A stretch of 64,000 bases of DNA from Grifola frondosa (GCA_001683735.1 LUGG01000004.1:1-64000), one strand, 5' to 3'. Positions 11,120 through 24,672 are shown, numbered from the stretch's first letter. Translations and numbers: made by a program. Notes: generated by a model not told the origin, from the letters alone.

Positions 11120-14100
11120 TCATGACTTCCGCGCCTTGGAGCTCAAAATGTCGAAGAATGCCTCTTGCGGCAGGTCAATGCTTCCGATCCGCTTCATCTT
11201 CCGCTTGCTCTCCTTCTGGTTCTCCAGATGCTTCATTTTCCGCTCGTAATGACCTTTGCAAAACGTCCCGCTCAGTCACAGCACTATACAGTAGGACTGC
11301 AACGGAACTCACCGCCGTATAACCCAGCGGTGACGTCCGCGCGCATCGCAGATAACGTCTCACGAGCGATAATTCTACGTCCGATGGCCGCTTGGATGGG
11401 CACCTCGAACATTTGTCGCGGAATTACCTTATCTGAAGGGGAAGAAGGGGTTCATTATTATCAAAGAGCGTTCTCGGGCGATGCCACATACGTAATTTCT
11501 TAACCCATGCCCTCCCCACTTCTTGTTCGGCGGAGCGATGGACGATCAAGGCTAAGGCATCGACCGGCTTGCTGTTGAGAAGGAATACCATCTGACAAGA
11601 GGAATGCGTAAGTAAAATGAGCATTTGATTGAGAAGCCGCAGTACCTTGCTCAGATTGCTGGGCTGGTACCCAGCATCCTCGTAGCTGAGAAGAAAGGAA
11701 GACATTCAATCGTCCGTGCCAAGACGTTCCGCGAAGAGGGTGCTCACTCAAAGCTGGCAAATCCCGAACTGCGGCTTTTGAGCTTGTCGAAGAAGTCAAT
11801 GACGATCTCGCTCAGGGGCAGGGTGCATGTTAATATGGCCCTGGAGGACGAGCCTAACGAATCGAGGTATCGGTGGTCAAGGTTCTCCGCGCGATGAGAG
11901 AAACACAGGTCCATCATGTCCCCAAGGTACTCTTGAGTGAATAAGAAGAGCGCATGGACATTAGTGCACTTGGGAACGCAGGAAGCCGCGCGCAGCGCAC
12001 CTTGTGGGACGATAATGGACGCATTCACGACGGGTTCCTGGATCTCCTTGACCTTTGAGCCATAATCCGCGATATCCGGAAAGTCGGTGGGATTGCTGAC
12101 CAACGCCGTTCTGTCCTTGTACACCACTACATCCGCAGCCGGCGGCATCATGAACGAGGGTATGGCACGAAGTTCAACAGGGCATACCCTTATATGGTAC
12201 TGTTGGTGCTGTGATGATCACGCTGGCATCGTATTCGTCTTCTAACCGCTGCCGAAACACGTCCATGTGCAAGGTCCCCAGGAAGCCCAGACGGCAGCCC
12301 TGCCCAAGGGCAGTGGAGGACTCACGAGTGACCTCCACGCTGCGGTCCGTGAGAGTAAGCTGATAGAGACACAGTGAGAGGGCCTAGCCATTCACGAGCC
12401 AAATTTATACATACCCTCTTGATGGATTCCTCCAGCTTCAGGAAGTCATTGCTATCAACGGGAAAGACCCCAGCGTACACCTAGAGTTAGAGTTTCGAGG
12501 TAAGAACGAACGGATGAACGTAAAGACTGCCAATTTTTACCATGGCCTTCGCGGGCTTGAACCCTGGCATTGGCTCGACCCGTTCTCCGACTCTATGGAG
12601 AGTGTCGCCAATGTGGGCTATTCAGAGACATCTCAGCGGCTAAGTAGGGCATTCGCGGAAATAGATACACGACCTTCCGAAGATTCCTTCATATTGCACG
12701 CTACATAACCTACTTGGCCGGGTTGAAGGCTCGCCGTGGGAACTTCCTCAGGATGCATGATACCCAATTCAGTTATTTCGTATCTCTTGCGGGTGTGGCA
12801 CGATGCAATTTTGTCACCTGAACGTGCAAAATATGTAAGCAACTTGTAAGATTTCTTCGGGAGAAATCACTCGCCTTTCTTGAGAACGCCGTTTTGGATG
12901 CTAAGAAGTGAAATGACGCCGCGATATCGATCGTATCTGCAAAATGGCACAGTTTTCTATGAATAATGATGTACAATAGGGCCGACCACATACGAAGAAT
13001 CGAAGAGCACGGCCTTTAGTGGCGCTGATGCGTCCTCAACAGGAGGCGGTATGCGTTCAATGATAGCTTTGAGCACGTTCTCCACACCTTGACCGGTTTT
13101 TGCAGATATTTGTAAGATGTCTGCGGGATCGATACCAAATGTAGCTTGCATCTGACTCGCGATTATATCTGGCTGAGCAGCTGGCATGTCGATCTAGAGC
13201 ATTGCTGTGAACATGATCAAAATAATTCATCGCTTAGTGGAGATACCTTATTCAGGACAGGGATAATGGTGAGGCCTCTTTCCTGGGCGATGTGAAAGAC
13301 AGATATGGACTGCGCTTGGACGCCCTGTGTAGCATCTACAAGTAGGAGCGCGCCCTGACATGCAGCAAGAGAGCGGGACACCTCCCATGCAAAGTCAACG
13401 TGACCCTGTAGTGTCATGACAATTATTACGAGGTCCACATTAAACCAACCGTGAGACTCACGGGCGTGTCGATGAGGTTGAGCAGATAACGTATGCCATC
13501 CTTGGAATGAAACATGCTGGTTGATGTCAGAATAGCCATACATACGTTAGGATCACGGTCACCTTGCAGTTTGAGCCTTCACTAAACACATGTGTCAGAA
13601 GACGAAAAGGTAAGAAAGCGAGTAATGAGCCCAACCTGTGATACCACGTTCCCGCTCTACCTTCAACTTGTCTAGAACTTGTTGATTCAAACCTTTAGTT
13701 TTCTTGTCGATGGTTCCTGTCAACTAAGATAAAACCGTCAATGTCGACATACCTCTTGCAACTATAAGCATACCTCAAGCAGTCTATGCCATATATTTAA
13801 TTAGTAGTCTAAATAAGAGTAGCATGAGATGTACCTGTCTGCAAGAGTTGACTTCCCGTGATCTTAGAGGAATTTAACACTGTCAATCCTCTTCACTCAT
13901 GAAGATAAAAGTCCTCACCGATGTGGGCAATTATGGAGAAATTTCTTACATTCAACAAGTCAGAGGCCGGGGTAGCACATTCCGGCAAATACTTCGCCAC
14001 TCACCTAATGACATCGCACGTAAAGTCTTCCATCCGCACAGTCTTCCCTGCAGTAGCAAATCGACTGATGGACGTGCTGAACGTCCTGTGAGCAATACAT

Positions 14101-14168
14101 GACCGAGGTACACGCTTCAGGTGTCTATCGAATATCTTCAAGCATGCTCGACGCCAATGCTCGAGCAT
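11120..14168 (-). CDS. GUF1: Mitochondrial translation factor GUF1 (EF4/LepA GTPase)
   Basis: A ribosome-dependent GTPase that back-translocates stalled mitochondrial ribosomes. Many short exons give the complete family order. The basic presequence starts at ATG 14168 ([19 protein letters not shown]). Then come FSIIAHIDHGKST (P loop), [31 protein letters not shown] (G3), and PVLNK plus the next-exon ID (G4). [18 protein letters not shown] and [17 protein letters not shown] follow, then [49 protein letters not shown] and LIVHRS. The LepA-specific tail [15 protein letters not shown] ends shortly before TGA at 11120. An ATG-less in-frame extension to 14186 exists, but ATG 14168 is preferred. It is divergent from cwf18, with only 200 bases between starts. 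Confidence 0.93.
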
Positions 14169-14368
14169 CACAGGTTCTACAGCCAAGATGGATATACTTG
14201 CAGCAAACCCGTAAACTACAAACGCAGCCTTTGCAGTAATCAGAACGCCAGAGGTGGCAGTCCGAGGTCGTAAGAAAGTCGCGGAGCACAGATATCTGCT
14301 TAGTCAGCACTTTCATCTGCAGCGCGTCTGGCGCCTCAATGGCCATCGTGTTATCATCATCATCCACA

Positions 14369-15041
14369 ATGTCTCTAGCTGAAGCCTCAGAAGCTCGTAA
14401 GGCACGTCTCATCGCCTTGCGGAAAAGAAAAGCTGGCGAAGCATTGGAAGAGAATGAGTGCGTAACCGACATTCATTGTGTATATGTGTATGTTGAGTCA
14501 CTCATTCCGATCGCCATCAAGTGAGAGTGCGGCACCTGTCATCAAACATCGCATGTTTGATCCAGAAACCAGGACATTGAAGAAACATATTCCAGGAGAA
14601 GATGTGACGATGGAGGACACCGTTGAGAAGAAAGTTGAAGGCCTTGCCGAAACTATCATAACGGAAGACGCTGAGCGGCGGGCTCAAGAGCTTGTGAATG
14701 CTTCAGCTTATTGCTGTCATGACCATGATTAGTCTGATGCATGTGCTCCTGCAGGATCTGTTCAACATCGCTCCAAAGCGGTCAAATTGGGACTTGAAAC
14801 GCGAGATGGAGAAGAAACTTGCAAAGTTGGAACGAAAGACGCAGGAGGCGATACACACGCTTATACGTTAGTCGCCGGATTCCACTTGTCCAGTCGTATG
14901 TTTTTTCTTTAATCTCATATGGTCTGACTAGGGCAACGATTGGCCGCACAGAAGGGCCAATCGGATGATCTGGTGGGCGCCATGAAAGCGGAAGAAAGAG
15001 CGGGCCAATTGGAAGACCCTGCATCGGACGAAGAGGACTGA
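14369..15041 (+). CDS. cwf18: Pre-mRNA splicing factor Cwf18 (CCDC12 homologue)
   Basis: A small spliceosome-associated coiled-coil protein of 160 residues. Exons 14369-14457, 14522-14693, 14755-14866 and 14932-15041 join in frame. It opens with the family start MSLAEASEARKARLIALRKRK. It carries FDPETRTLKKH and the conserved core LFNIAPKRSNWDLKREMEKKL, then a charged helix and an acidic end (EDPASDEED). An in-frame ATG lies ten codons upstream (14339); 14369 is chosen because it matches the family start. In humans and fission yeast the family belongs to the NineTeen/Cdc5 complex. Confidence 0.92.
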
Positions 15042-15331
15042 TTTGGTTGACTATTCGTGCATCTGCTATTTTGTATTGTGTCTGCTATCTGTCTCGTATT
15101 TTTATTATTCTCATGCTAGGTTCTTTCCATACACTGCTGTTCTTCGGTTCCATGCAGGCACCACCAACCACTCAGTAAGTCTGATATGGCGAAACGCACT
15201 AAACTTTGACTGACATATTGTACCTAATCTATCCTATTATCCCGAACTGCGTAAGTGGAAAGAGCCCGTCGAACTGTACTAACAGTTCCTGGTAACACTG
15301 TTACAAACGCAAAAGTGGTTGTCCAAGGGGA

Positions 15332-16315
15332 TTACAGGATCGGTCGTGAGTTCAGCATCTGTATCATCCGTTGATCTTCGGCCAGCCTCGGATGTGTGCG
15401 ATGATGTGTGCTGCTAAGATTCATCTGTGTGCTTGTGATAGCGGACTGTAGCGATGGAAGGACGACACTGTCTTTCTTCCCTCGCGTAGAAGAATTCATT
15501 GGTGAGGATGGACGCGAGGGTGAAGATAAAGGTGCCGGGGAGGACGGAGGAGAGGGCAGTGCAGGCGCCGCATCGGAGTTTCTCGATCTCGCCTTCCCAC
15601 TTCTGTAAACCCCGGCAGGGACAGTCAGAGTACGGAGGATTGGATCCTGGTCGACGGTGGGTATGCTGGGGAGATCCGAATAGGTGAAGTATGCTGTCAG
15701 GTGCCACTTCCGCGGTTTCGCGTTGGCGGAAGTGAGGACCCATGCGGAGTAAGCCTGTTTCACTAAACCGGTCGGATGATGATCACTCCTTTCGTAGTGT
15801 GACTGAGCGGAGGAAGTCCATGTCCTCGAGGGACCTTCAACAAAACGGTATGTACACCTGTGTTGAAAGAAGTTTGGTATCACACATTTCCATTCAGTTA
15901 CCATGCAGCGCGCAACGCACTTTGGTCTTTGGTCACCGTTGCTGGGCTGTTCTTCTGAACCCACTTTTTCATCATAGAATAGATATGGCTGAATGTGGGT
16001 ATGACGAAATAGACAGATGAGTTCATTGCTTCCCGTGCATGATTAGAATACACCTACTTCACGCATGCGAGATTGACTCCAGACCCGTCCATCCGTCCAT
16101 CTCTTCAACCCCATTTCATCATCGCTCTCCTCCCAAACAAATAACGCTCCTGAAGCGATGAATGTCGACCTCTCCATCTCGTTGAGCCGACGGAGGACAG
16201 GCTTGAGCGATCCCTGACGGACGGCCTCAAACACTGTATGAGCGTCGCGAGCGTCACGGACATGAAGACGAGGATGGGTGGGACGTTGAATATCTTGCGC
16301 GGGTGCGTAGAACAT
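15332..16315 (-). CDS. Gti1/Pac2 (WOPR) family transcriptional regulator
   Basis: The WOPR DNA-binding family (Wor1, Ryp1, Gti1, Pac2) controls morphogenesis and nutrient responses in fungi. Exon 1 (16315-16058) holds the first WOPR half: LHVRDARDAHTVFEAVRQG, then GALFVWEESDDEMGLKRWTDG, RVWSQSRMRE. The second exon starts at 15988 with PYLFYDEK; donor GTAGGT and acceptor CAG keep the frame exact. Exon 2 carries the second half, GLVKQAYSAWVLT and KWHLTAYF, then VPAGVYRSGKARSR and a Ser/Pro-rich tail. The predicted length is 304 residues. The stretch between the two halves (about 15930-15850) could contain an in-frame intron. A long gene-free leader (16316-17785) lies upstream, as is common for this family. 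Confidence 0.9.
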
Positions 16316-17785
16316 TGCGATGAGTGGGCCTAGAAGGGATTATTTTTGATCCGAAGTGGCGCAACAGAGAGAGAGAGCGTCTTTGACAACCTCGTGAGTC
16401 TGAGCCGACTTAAATCATGACGGCGGAGCCTTTTATTTATGGGTTGGTGAGCTAGGCACCCACGATGATGCTGTAAAACTCCCCCCTCCCCATGTTTAGT
16501 TAATTCCCAAAGAAGCCCTTGTGTAAACCCGCTCCCGCCGGGAATCTCGATACCCATGATGATGTGGTGTAGAGTTTCTCAGAAGCTGGGAAAGCATCCA
16601 ACATGGCCATTGGTCTTTCCCGGGGTGGGCGTTTGGGCGAGGAGCGAGCATTATCGCGATATGCAAGAAACCTCGAACATCCACGCGCGGGAAGATTGCC
16701 CAAATTTTCGGATACTCTGAGAAGTTGGCTATCCGGCCAGGAACAACTCTGTTTCGCGGCAGCGAAGGGAAGTTGGGTTGTTTTAAGATTGATTGGACCC
16801 ATAAGCTTGGGACACTCACCCAAATGATGTCTTCCGCGCGGGGATTTCCTTCCACGGATGTCAGTCTCTATATAGGCGGTCTCGGGCACGTTTCAGAGGT
16901 CTTCGAGCAGTGAACCGACTCTAAATCTCCCCGCTTCGGTCATCTTGTCTTGCCGTGGCTAACGTTCTCAGCGTCATTCCGGTTTCGTGGACTGATGCCT
17001 GTTGAGGATATCGCGTCGCAAGGTGGACAGTGAATTCCCACCTTCACCGAGCGATAGGCGTTGATGCCTCGACTCTGGGTATCCAATGATGGAAGGCATT
17101 TGGGACCGTTGAATGACGAAGCAATCTGGAAGCGCCTCCCAATAGCGTCCCATCCGAGTCACCTCGGACACCGTGTACTTTGGTGAGTATAGGTGAGTAT
17201 GTTGCCACGAAACATTCGGCCAAGAAGTGTGGCATCTTCCACGGCAATTCTCGTCCACGTTGCAACCTCTCAACTAAGGACAGAACACTTCGGACATTTT
17301 AGAGCCATCTAAAGTGCTGCGGACGAGTTTGGGAATACGGAACTCCACAAATGGTCCTACGTAACAGAACTGCAATGCACCGAATTCATGTCGTAGCTGT
17401 TACAGAATTCCTGTTGGAATTTTCTCGTCATATAGATGTGCTGACGTGTCCGGAAACGCGAGAAAGAACTTAGATTCGGTTCACACACCGGTAAAGTTTC
17501 ATCGCAGTCGCATAGCGCAGGGCAACTCGACTCGAGACATGTTAGTTATGCTAAGTACCGTTTGTCCTTTATCTGCTCCTGTTTCTGCTGTGTGAGAGGC
17601 GGTAAAAAGCTGGAAGATTTCTGTGCACAGCTTCAATCAAACCTGAAGTTATCCAAATACGGAAGTCTGATGGAAGCACCCGTGGGAATAATTCCCCCGT
17701 GCCACCGAGGGCAACCCGCACGGTGCCTCTTGACCTCAAACATATACGTTCTGCTACTAACGCTCTGTGTCTCTCTATAGTCAAC
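16316..17785. other. Intergenic, 1.5 kb, likely long leader/promoter of the WOPR regulator
   Basis: Head-to-head spacing between the WOPR regulator (-) and elongin A (+). Overlapping minus-strand open frames at 16496-16889 and 16974-17273 exist, but no motif or splice structure supports them. The frame at 17044-17265 has protein-like composition and may be a gene remnant. I see no clear regulatory motif. Confidence 0.4.
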
Positions 17786-19099
17786 ATGTATCACGATAAT
17801 GATTTGGCTGTGCGCAAAATTCCATCTCTCGTGCAATACTGTCAGCGCGGTGTGTATCTATCCAGGAACGTTTGCGATCCTTTCTGATGAACGTATTCAA
17901 TAGTTGCGTCGTCTCATGTAGAAGGTACATTTTGATCTAATTCGCCTATTATCGCATCATTTACTTTTTTCTAGGCATATGCAGTCTCGGAGACGGTCTG
18001 CGTTTTGACATCATCAGACCCATTCTGGAGAATTGCTCTGCAGAAACACTTCAAAGGCTAGAGCAAGCAAGCCCGGTTTGTGTTATGATGTTTATGCAAG
18101 TGCTAGTACTCATGTGTAGGTGTCCAGTATATCGAGAAAGATACTTCGGGTGAGGGTCTTTCTCTCGCAGGGTATCTCATACTGATGGTCGCCGAGAAGA
18201 CATGTGGAAGGGGTTGTGTTTCCGATCTTACCCTCTCGCAGCTCAGCAATATGAATCTAATGCCATTGGAGAGCCCGATTCATGGCGGGACCAATACTTC
18301 GTGCGCTATATTTTTCATGTCTCCTCGATGACTACATCATCGGAGTAATTGTTCTGGATACCTTCAGGTCTTTTCGGCCATGGAAGCTAAACGATTGGAC
18401 GAAGTTGCCGCCCGTCTTCGAGTACAACGTCAAGAGGCGGAGGAGCGCAAGAAGGAGTCTCAAATCAAGATAACTGATAGACCTCCACCCGCTAAACGGA
18501 GCCGCTGGGGTCAGCGATGCCCACGCTTCCCACATTATATGATATTCTCACAATAATCTATTTAAGGGACGTCCGCACAACCTAAGACACTACTGCAAAA
18601 GACTCGATCCGAAGCTGCTCGAGTTCAGAAAGGCATATACGCCATTCACAGCAATCCAACTATCCCAAACGGCAAGAATTATCGGATCCTCCCTAGCAAA
18701 CACAGTGCCAAACTTCTTCCTCCCCCTCCGGCATCATCTTCCAGTAGCTCTGGTCCTCGTGTCACAGTGACCACTGTGACAGTTCGTCGTCCTAAGTTAA
18801 CATCTCCAAAGGCAGTTTCAAGCACTTCTCCGTCAAGAATAGCTGCACCGAGTTGTCCTGCATTTTCCTCTATTCCCAGATATTCACAATCAGTGCCGCG
18901 TCACACCACTACATCTACCGCTCAACCAATTTCTCCGCCGAAACCGGTGTCTATCAGCGAGCCCCGACTAGCCTCCCAACGACCCTCACAGCATTCAAAG
19001 AAAGATCCCATGGCTTCGTTGTTTATGCCCAAGCACCGCGCCCATTCACAATTACCCACCCAACCTCTATCTTCGCCGGTTATGCGGTCCCGACCATGA
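17786..19099 (+). CDS. Elongin-A family protein (RNA polymerase II elongation factor / Cul3-type adaptor)
   Basis: The start is ATG 17786 (MYHDNDLAVRKIPSLVQYCQR); an upstream extension in the same frame lacks an ATG. A tiny second exon (about 17903-17922, VASSHVEG) joins CQR to ICSLGDGLRFDIIRPILENC, exactly where the family has the elongin-A signature. ETLQRLEQASP, DMWKGLCFRSYPLA and WRDQYF follow, the F-box/BC-box-like region. Next comes a long basic helix (AKRLDEVAARLRVQRQEAEERK) and a Ser/Pro/Thr-rich tail with VTVTTVTVRRPK, ending at 19099. In animals and yeast the protein binds elongin C. Small exons make this gene easy to mispredict. Confidence 0.88.
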
Positions 19100-21197
19100 A
19101 GCGCCCAAGACCCTTTTCGCTGCACACGTCCCTTCACTACACATCGTCCATCTTATGCCCGATTATCCTTTCGTACCCTCCCGTCCGCACCAGTTAGATA
19201 ATACCAGCCTCTTCTACATCTTCTCTCGCCTGGGTGAAGACAGTCGGCGCTCTAATCCACTAATGAGCCTCCGTCTAGGAATAACGACTCCCTGTATCAC
19301 ATCAGTTAACGATATCCTTAGTATCCATAGTGGAATATGTTATGTGGAGGCCTCCGCCCTGCTGTGTACGCCCCCAGCCTCAAACTTATTTAAATTCTCA
19401 ATTGTACCATGTACTCGCAATACCTTCGGCTCTACTATCTATGGGCACATCGAGACCTATGAATTCACAGCAATCCACACCGCTCCTTTAACAACCAGAA
19501 ATAAATCCGCAGGAAGCCTTCGGATGCTGAGCAAGCCCCATAGCAGTTACCCTTAAGAAAAAGCTGGCAGAGCACGAAGTTCGGGCTGAGGGGAAACACA
19601 TTTACACATTTACTTTGCGAGGTTGGACCCCCCCCCCACCGAACTAGCTCTGCAAACACATGATAGACTGTTCAAAAAGCTTGTCCAAAATAACCTGTGT
19701 GAAGACAGTCCATGTCTCTTCATAGACGGCACCATTCGGCCTCCTCTTGAGAAGATTTGAACGGTCCGGATGGGGCCTCTGAGGTTCTGGAGAGCGGTCG
19801 GCGATAGCCCTTATCATCAGGAGACCTCTCTGCGCAAGATGATGAACAGAACTTCCCACGAAACAGGCTTGCTAACGGCGGCCTCTTCCAAGTATTTGGG
19901 CACTACCGACGACGTGAGATCCTCAATAGACAGCATGGGTTCGAAAGGGACCTCACATCGACGGCATAGAACCCAGACGGGTTAGTATGAACCCGTGCGA
20001 CGCTGTTGTGTTCCATACGTTCACGGAGTTTGTAGCTCTGGCGTGTAGGTGAGCGTGATCCCGAGTAAGGAAAACGCGACTCCGCCAAGCCAGGGCGACG
20101 AGCAATGGTGTGCGCATTAGGGTGTGCATTCTTCGTACCGTTCAATGCACCAAATTGGAGGTGTATTTATCTTCTGGATCGGCCTCGAACGCCAGATCGG
20201 CAGGCCCATTGAAGATACTAATGCGGAAGGTGAGGAAGGTGGCCATGGATAAGGATGGAAGTCGGCGGAAGAGTGTCTATTAGGAAAATGCCCATATGCA
20301 TTTCCACCGGGCCTACCCAGAGAAAGGCCAAGGAACAACCACCCTCATTGTGAGCATCTCGGAGTGCCGTGTTTGATATTGAGACATGATTTTCCTACTA
20401 AAATAGGTATGGACCGTACAGCGAAGAAGACGATGCCACACTCCACCTGCGAGTTCGAGACCATGAGTTCAATGAAATCGACTACAATCGATAGGTCCAT
20501 CCGCACCCAATACCACTGTTGCGAGCCTCGAGGTTGTGGCAATCACACGTTTGTGTGACTCCTCGTGCAGGAACTGTGTAACCCTCGGCGCAGAGCGACC
20601 AGGGGCGGTCGTGTGTAGCTTGAGAAATTGAGAAAATACCCCACGTTCCCTCGCTATGCGATATTTATGAATGAATTGATTGACATTAAAATTACTTCCT
20701 TGAAGACGTCTCATTAGTGTAGTATGTGGTGAATGAAGCTCTGGATCATACTTTAAATATATCGCTGCGCAGATATAAGCAGCATGGTGTTGAAATTGAA
20801 ATTATTAAAAGCAGTCACATAGCGATAATTCTGAGAGTACTTACGCGATCGCCGATCGCTGAGCAACCGGTCGTGACTGGAACGCTTATATCATCACGTG
20901 ATCGCGTATACCGACGCGACGCGGTGAAGCGCGCACGTTGCACGACGATGTTTCCACGACCACAGCATACGAATTCCATTGTTCCATAACGTACACTCCA
21001 CTATGTGTACTCGATATTTATTATATTGCGTACATTCTATAAATGCAGATGAATAGCGAACTGTGGGTGCCAAATGGTCATGCGAAATGCTTCGATGCAG
21101 GAGCGTGCAGAGAGGCGGGCGTTGTGGGAGAGAGAAGATGCAAGCAATGTCACAATGTGCAAGGGCCAAACCAAGCGTTGGCGAGATTTGTACGTGT
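19100..21197. other. Gene-poor interval with a possible decayed minus-strand gene
   Basis: Minus-strand frames at 20469-20714 (ATG present; FIHKYRIARERGVFSQFLKL) and around 19815-19960 (FEPMLSIEDLTSSVVPKYLE) look protein-like. They cannot be linked to a recognised family or joined by good splice sites, and stops intervene. A C10 homopolymer sits at 19628-19637. I regard this as a possible relic, not an annotated gene. Confidence 0.35.
19628..19637 (+). repeat. Poly-C tract (10 C)
   Basis: An uninterrupted run of ten C residues, the longest homopolymer noticed in the left part of the window. It is useful as a control when judging whether homopolymers are under-called. Confidence 0.9.
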
Positions 21198-24100
21198 TCA
21201 AAATAATGCCGTTGGGGTTCCAAGCCCGTATGTGCTCCCCGCGCCGTCCTCGTCCCACCGCTCGCGGCTCTTGCCCTTGCCCTTTGCGCTATCCTCCGAA
21301 TCCCGCACATCTGCCGGTGCGCCTAGGACGTCTGCTGGAGGTGCTTCCCAGATCCGGATGGTCATGTCATCCGAACACGACGCGAACATTCGCACATTCA
21401 CCGGATTCCATGCCACCGCGTTGACACTGCCCTCCCCATGCCCCGGGAGCACTTCGAGCAACGCTCCGTTATCGCGATGCCATATATACACTTGCCCGTC
21501 TGTGCACGTTTTGTGAATAGAGGAACATGCCGCGTTCTCGAACACAAACATACCTTCACTCCCGCTTGCGACAAAATTATCGTCGATGCCTCCAAAGCAA
21601 CTCCGGATAATATGCCTGCACTGCACATGGCCAGTATATTTCCGCGCGATCTGCTCAGTGCTCAGATCCCACAACAGAATCTCCTGTAGAACGGTAACTT
21701 AGCCAGGCTGTCTGGGTTAGTACGTGAGAGCTGAAGGCGTACACAACTCGGCCCTTGCTCCATGGTGTGGTTGATAAGAGCATACTGAGAATCTTGTGAG
21801 ATCTTCACACTCGTCAGCTCGCCCTCGAGTCGTATTGACCTGTGACATTCCCATCAGCATTGCAATGTATGTTTTATGGAATCTGCGCACTTTTCCGGCA
21901 GCTTCGTGGCCAAGTCGTATATGATAATCCGCGTCTCCTTACTGCGCGGCGGGTTTGCGGCAGGTGCCCCGCCACCTGGTGGCGTCCCAGACTCTGGTGG
22001 TGTCGTGTTGTTTCCAGGTGGAGTCAGAGGCAGATCGTACATCCCAACTGCAACCAGTCGCGTGAAATCTGGCGTGACCATTAGGTCTGTTACGCATAGG
22101 TGTTCGGCCCCAAGAGTCGCGCTGCTTCCCGTCCGCATCCTACGTAGACAGCATTTAATACTTTCATATAGCGGATAACTGTGCACATACCCATAATATT
22201 ATCTTCCGGTCCAACCCACCCGAGATGAACCCCGAACCATCAGGCAGCCACGCAAAAGCAGTCACGACCTCTGTGTGCGCCTCGAGTTCGCGCAAACACA
22301 GGCCCGTCTGCCAGCGGATCGGCCTTGTCAGCACCACAGTCAGGAAACATAGAACATACCTGCACTTACCCTTGTATTCCAAAGTCTGATAGAATGTTCT
22401 GAAGATGTCAGCAATATTGAATCATCTAGCGACCACGCCACGCAGCCGACTGCGTATGGATGATCTCGGAGGATAAATTCGGGGAGTACTCCCTTATCGA
22501 AGGATCTCTGTCAGACTGTAAAACCCAATCAGCACACAGACAACATCCTGATCAATTATCCTTTCTCATAAAAGGCAGACTCACTCCAACCCGCCAGATG
22601 ATCGCCGACTTGTCCTTGCTTGCAGTCGCCAGGAACATTCCACTGTGGCTCCACTCTAGATTCCATACCTCGTCTGTGTGGCCCTCCAGAATCGCTGTGG
22701 TTACCCGGGGAAACGCGTTCCTATCACACATGTGGTCTGTGTAGAGCGAGAATGTCCGTGCACTAAGCGGTAGGTTGTGGTATAAACACTTGCCCTGCTG
22801 GTATGAGCGTGCCTGGTCGAGAAGTGTGGCAAATCGACGCTGAGGGATCATAACTGATGAGGGGATGTATCCTGCAGGATACACGTAAGTCAATGAATGG
22901 AATGGAAGTTTATCCATCTATACGTACGTTGTAGATTGACAAGTAGTCGTCGACGAGAAGTCCCCGCTGCTCCGTCCCACCCCGCTCGATGTCGCAAATC
23001 CGCAGAATCAGAGCACATCATCAAGCTGAGGAAGATTAGGACGGTGAACTTCATGCTTAACAACGTATCATACGTTGCGCGAAGGACAAACCTGGATAAC
23101 GCGTGCAGTTGCTCTGGCTCCACCTTCAAAGGTGCTAGTTCATTTCGCAATACTTGTAGCGCAGCAGTCGTCTTGTGGGCCTCCAGCAACTCCAGATACT
23201 TCTGCTGGCTGATGAGAAACTTGGCCTCCTTCGCCACCCAGATTCATGAATATGAATAGATAATAGGAGTCCATTATTGCACTCACCCAAAGCCTCTCAC
23301 CTTCAGCAACGCCCAGGCGCATGAGAGCAGCCTCGGCAGAGTCCCAATATGCGTCTAAGATGCATTTCCGAAATTCTGCCACCTCGGGTGTCTCCATGAT
23401 ATAACCTGACTCTGCCTCCAAGGTTGCCGCCGACTCGCTTCGATAGGACGCGATAGGGTCAGCGAGGTACACACAGAATAGACGAGTGCAGACGTACATA
23501 TAACCTACATCGCGCAGACTCTGTATTACCAACCGTACAAACTCCTCTCTATCGACGTATGAGTCATCGTACAACGTCGTCCCAGGCAACGAAACCCGTG
23601 CAATAGACGTGTTGTGGTTCTCCCGGACAGATCCATCTGCACCGTCCGATAGTAGTGTTTTTGATGACCCATTTGTAAACGACTGCGTGAAGCCATTACT
23701 CTTGGCCACAGTGCCATTGTGTCCATTAGATGTGCCTGCGGCGGAAGAAGGACCTGCTTCGGACACAGAATCGAATGAAACGGACACAGCCGAGTCTTTG
23801 TCGCTCTCCGTAAGCCTCATAGTGGTACGCTCGTTGTTTAGAGATGAAAAGGAGTTAGTAGGGATCAGTGAGCGTTCGATGGCGGTGAGTGAAGTGGAGG
23901 TGGACGAGCTGAAGCTATCGACTCTCTGTTTCTTTCGCGCGCGATTGAGTTCTGGGTCTGGTTCTGGTGCAGACGACAAGGAACGTGCGATGCCCGAGGA
24001 TGGGTGCAGGTACGACAAAGGGGCGGGGCCCGATGAGTATGCAGCGAGGTGAGATGGAGAGCCGACACTTTCACTGTCACCTTCCTCGAGCTCTGACCTG

Positions 24101-24278
24101 GATCGGGTGGACGGAACAAGACTGGTGGACTGTGTTGCTGTCCTTGAGATGGGGGAGACGTTCAGGGGAGCAGAACTGAACGATGGAGGGGTGTTATGAC
24201 TGGATTCCAGAGCTGGGGTCTGGTGCGGTATGCTGACCCGCGGCGGATTGGGATGAGTGGGTGAATCAATGGTGACAA
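21198..24278 (-). CDS. WDR26/Gid7-type CTLH-WD40 protein
   Basis: Predicted subunit of the GID/CTLH E3 ubiquitin ligase, which degrades gluconeogenic enzymes in yeast. Order: a Ser-rich disordered N-terminus (about 150 residues, with a basic [10 protein letters not shown] patch); a LisH-like segment ([18 protein letters not shown]); CTLH ([46 protein letters not shown]). WD40 blades follow: [87 protein letters not shown] and [20 protein letters not shown]. It ends with an acidic/basic tail and a stop at 21198. One blade carries an unusual Pro/Gly-rich insertion ([15 protein letters not shown]). The 5' end is unresolved: the coding-like frame runs open past 24018 to an AG acceptor at about 24279 without an ATG, so an upstream exon is likely. 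Confidence 0.9.
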
Positions 24279-24672
24279 CTATTAGTGTGAAGCACGGCGA
24301 GCAGCCGCGAATTGGAAAAACGCAGGGATGGCTGGCAGATGGTCGTAGTATCAGGTAAAGTGAGATTGCAACATGTAAGCGGTCCTGGCTGTTGTCCTAC
24401 ACCGTCCGCATTACGGCGGAGTAGCATTTGGCCACGCGTCCTCTGGTCTTCTAACACTCGCACACTCGTCCTCACTGTCCACCACCGTCCTTGTCAATGC
24501 CCTCCCCTGCTTCCAAATTCACCTGTGGATATCTCGAAAATACCGCACAGTAGCTCGGGTACCCGTTCGTCACCCCGTAATCCCCTCAAGCAGCTTCACA
24601 GCTATTACTTAACTCATATCAGTCAAGCTACGGTCCGAGCAGTCGTCTAACGCTACCGTCTCAGCATCACGC
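24279..24672. other. Probable 5' exon/promoter zone of the WDR26-like gene
   Basis: About 390 bases between the open end of the WDR26-like frame and the stop of the next minus-strand region. It probably contains the start exon of the WDR26-like gene (candidate ATGs lie near 24400-24430) and its promoter. Nothing else is recognised. Confidence 0.4.
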
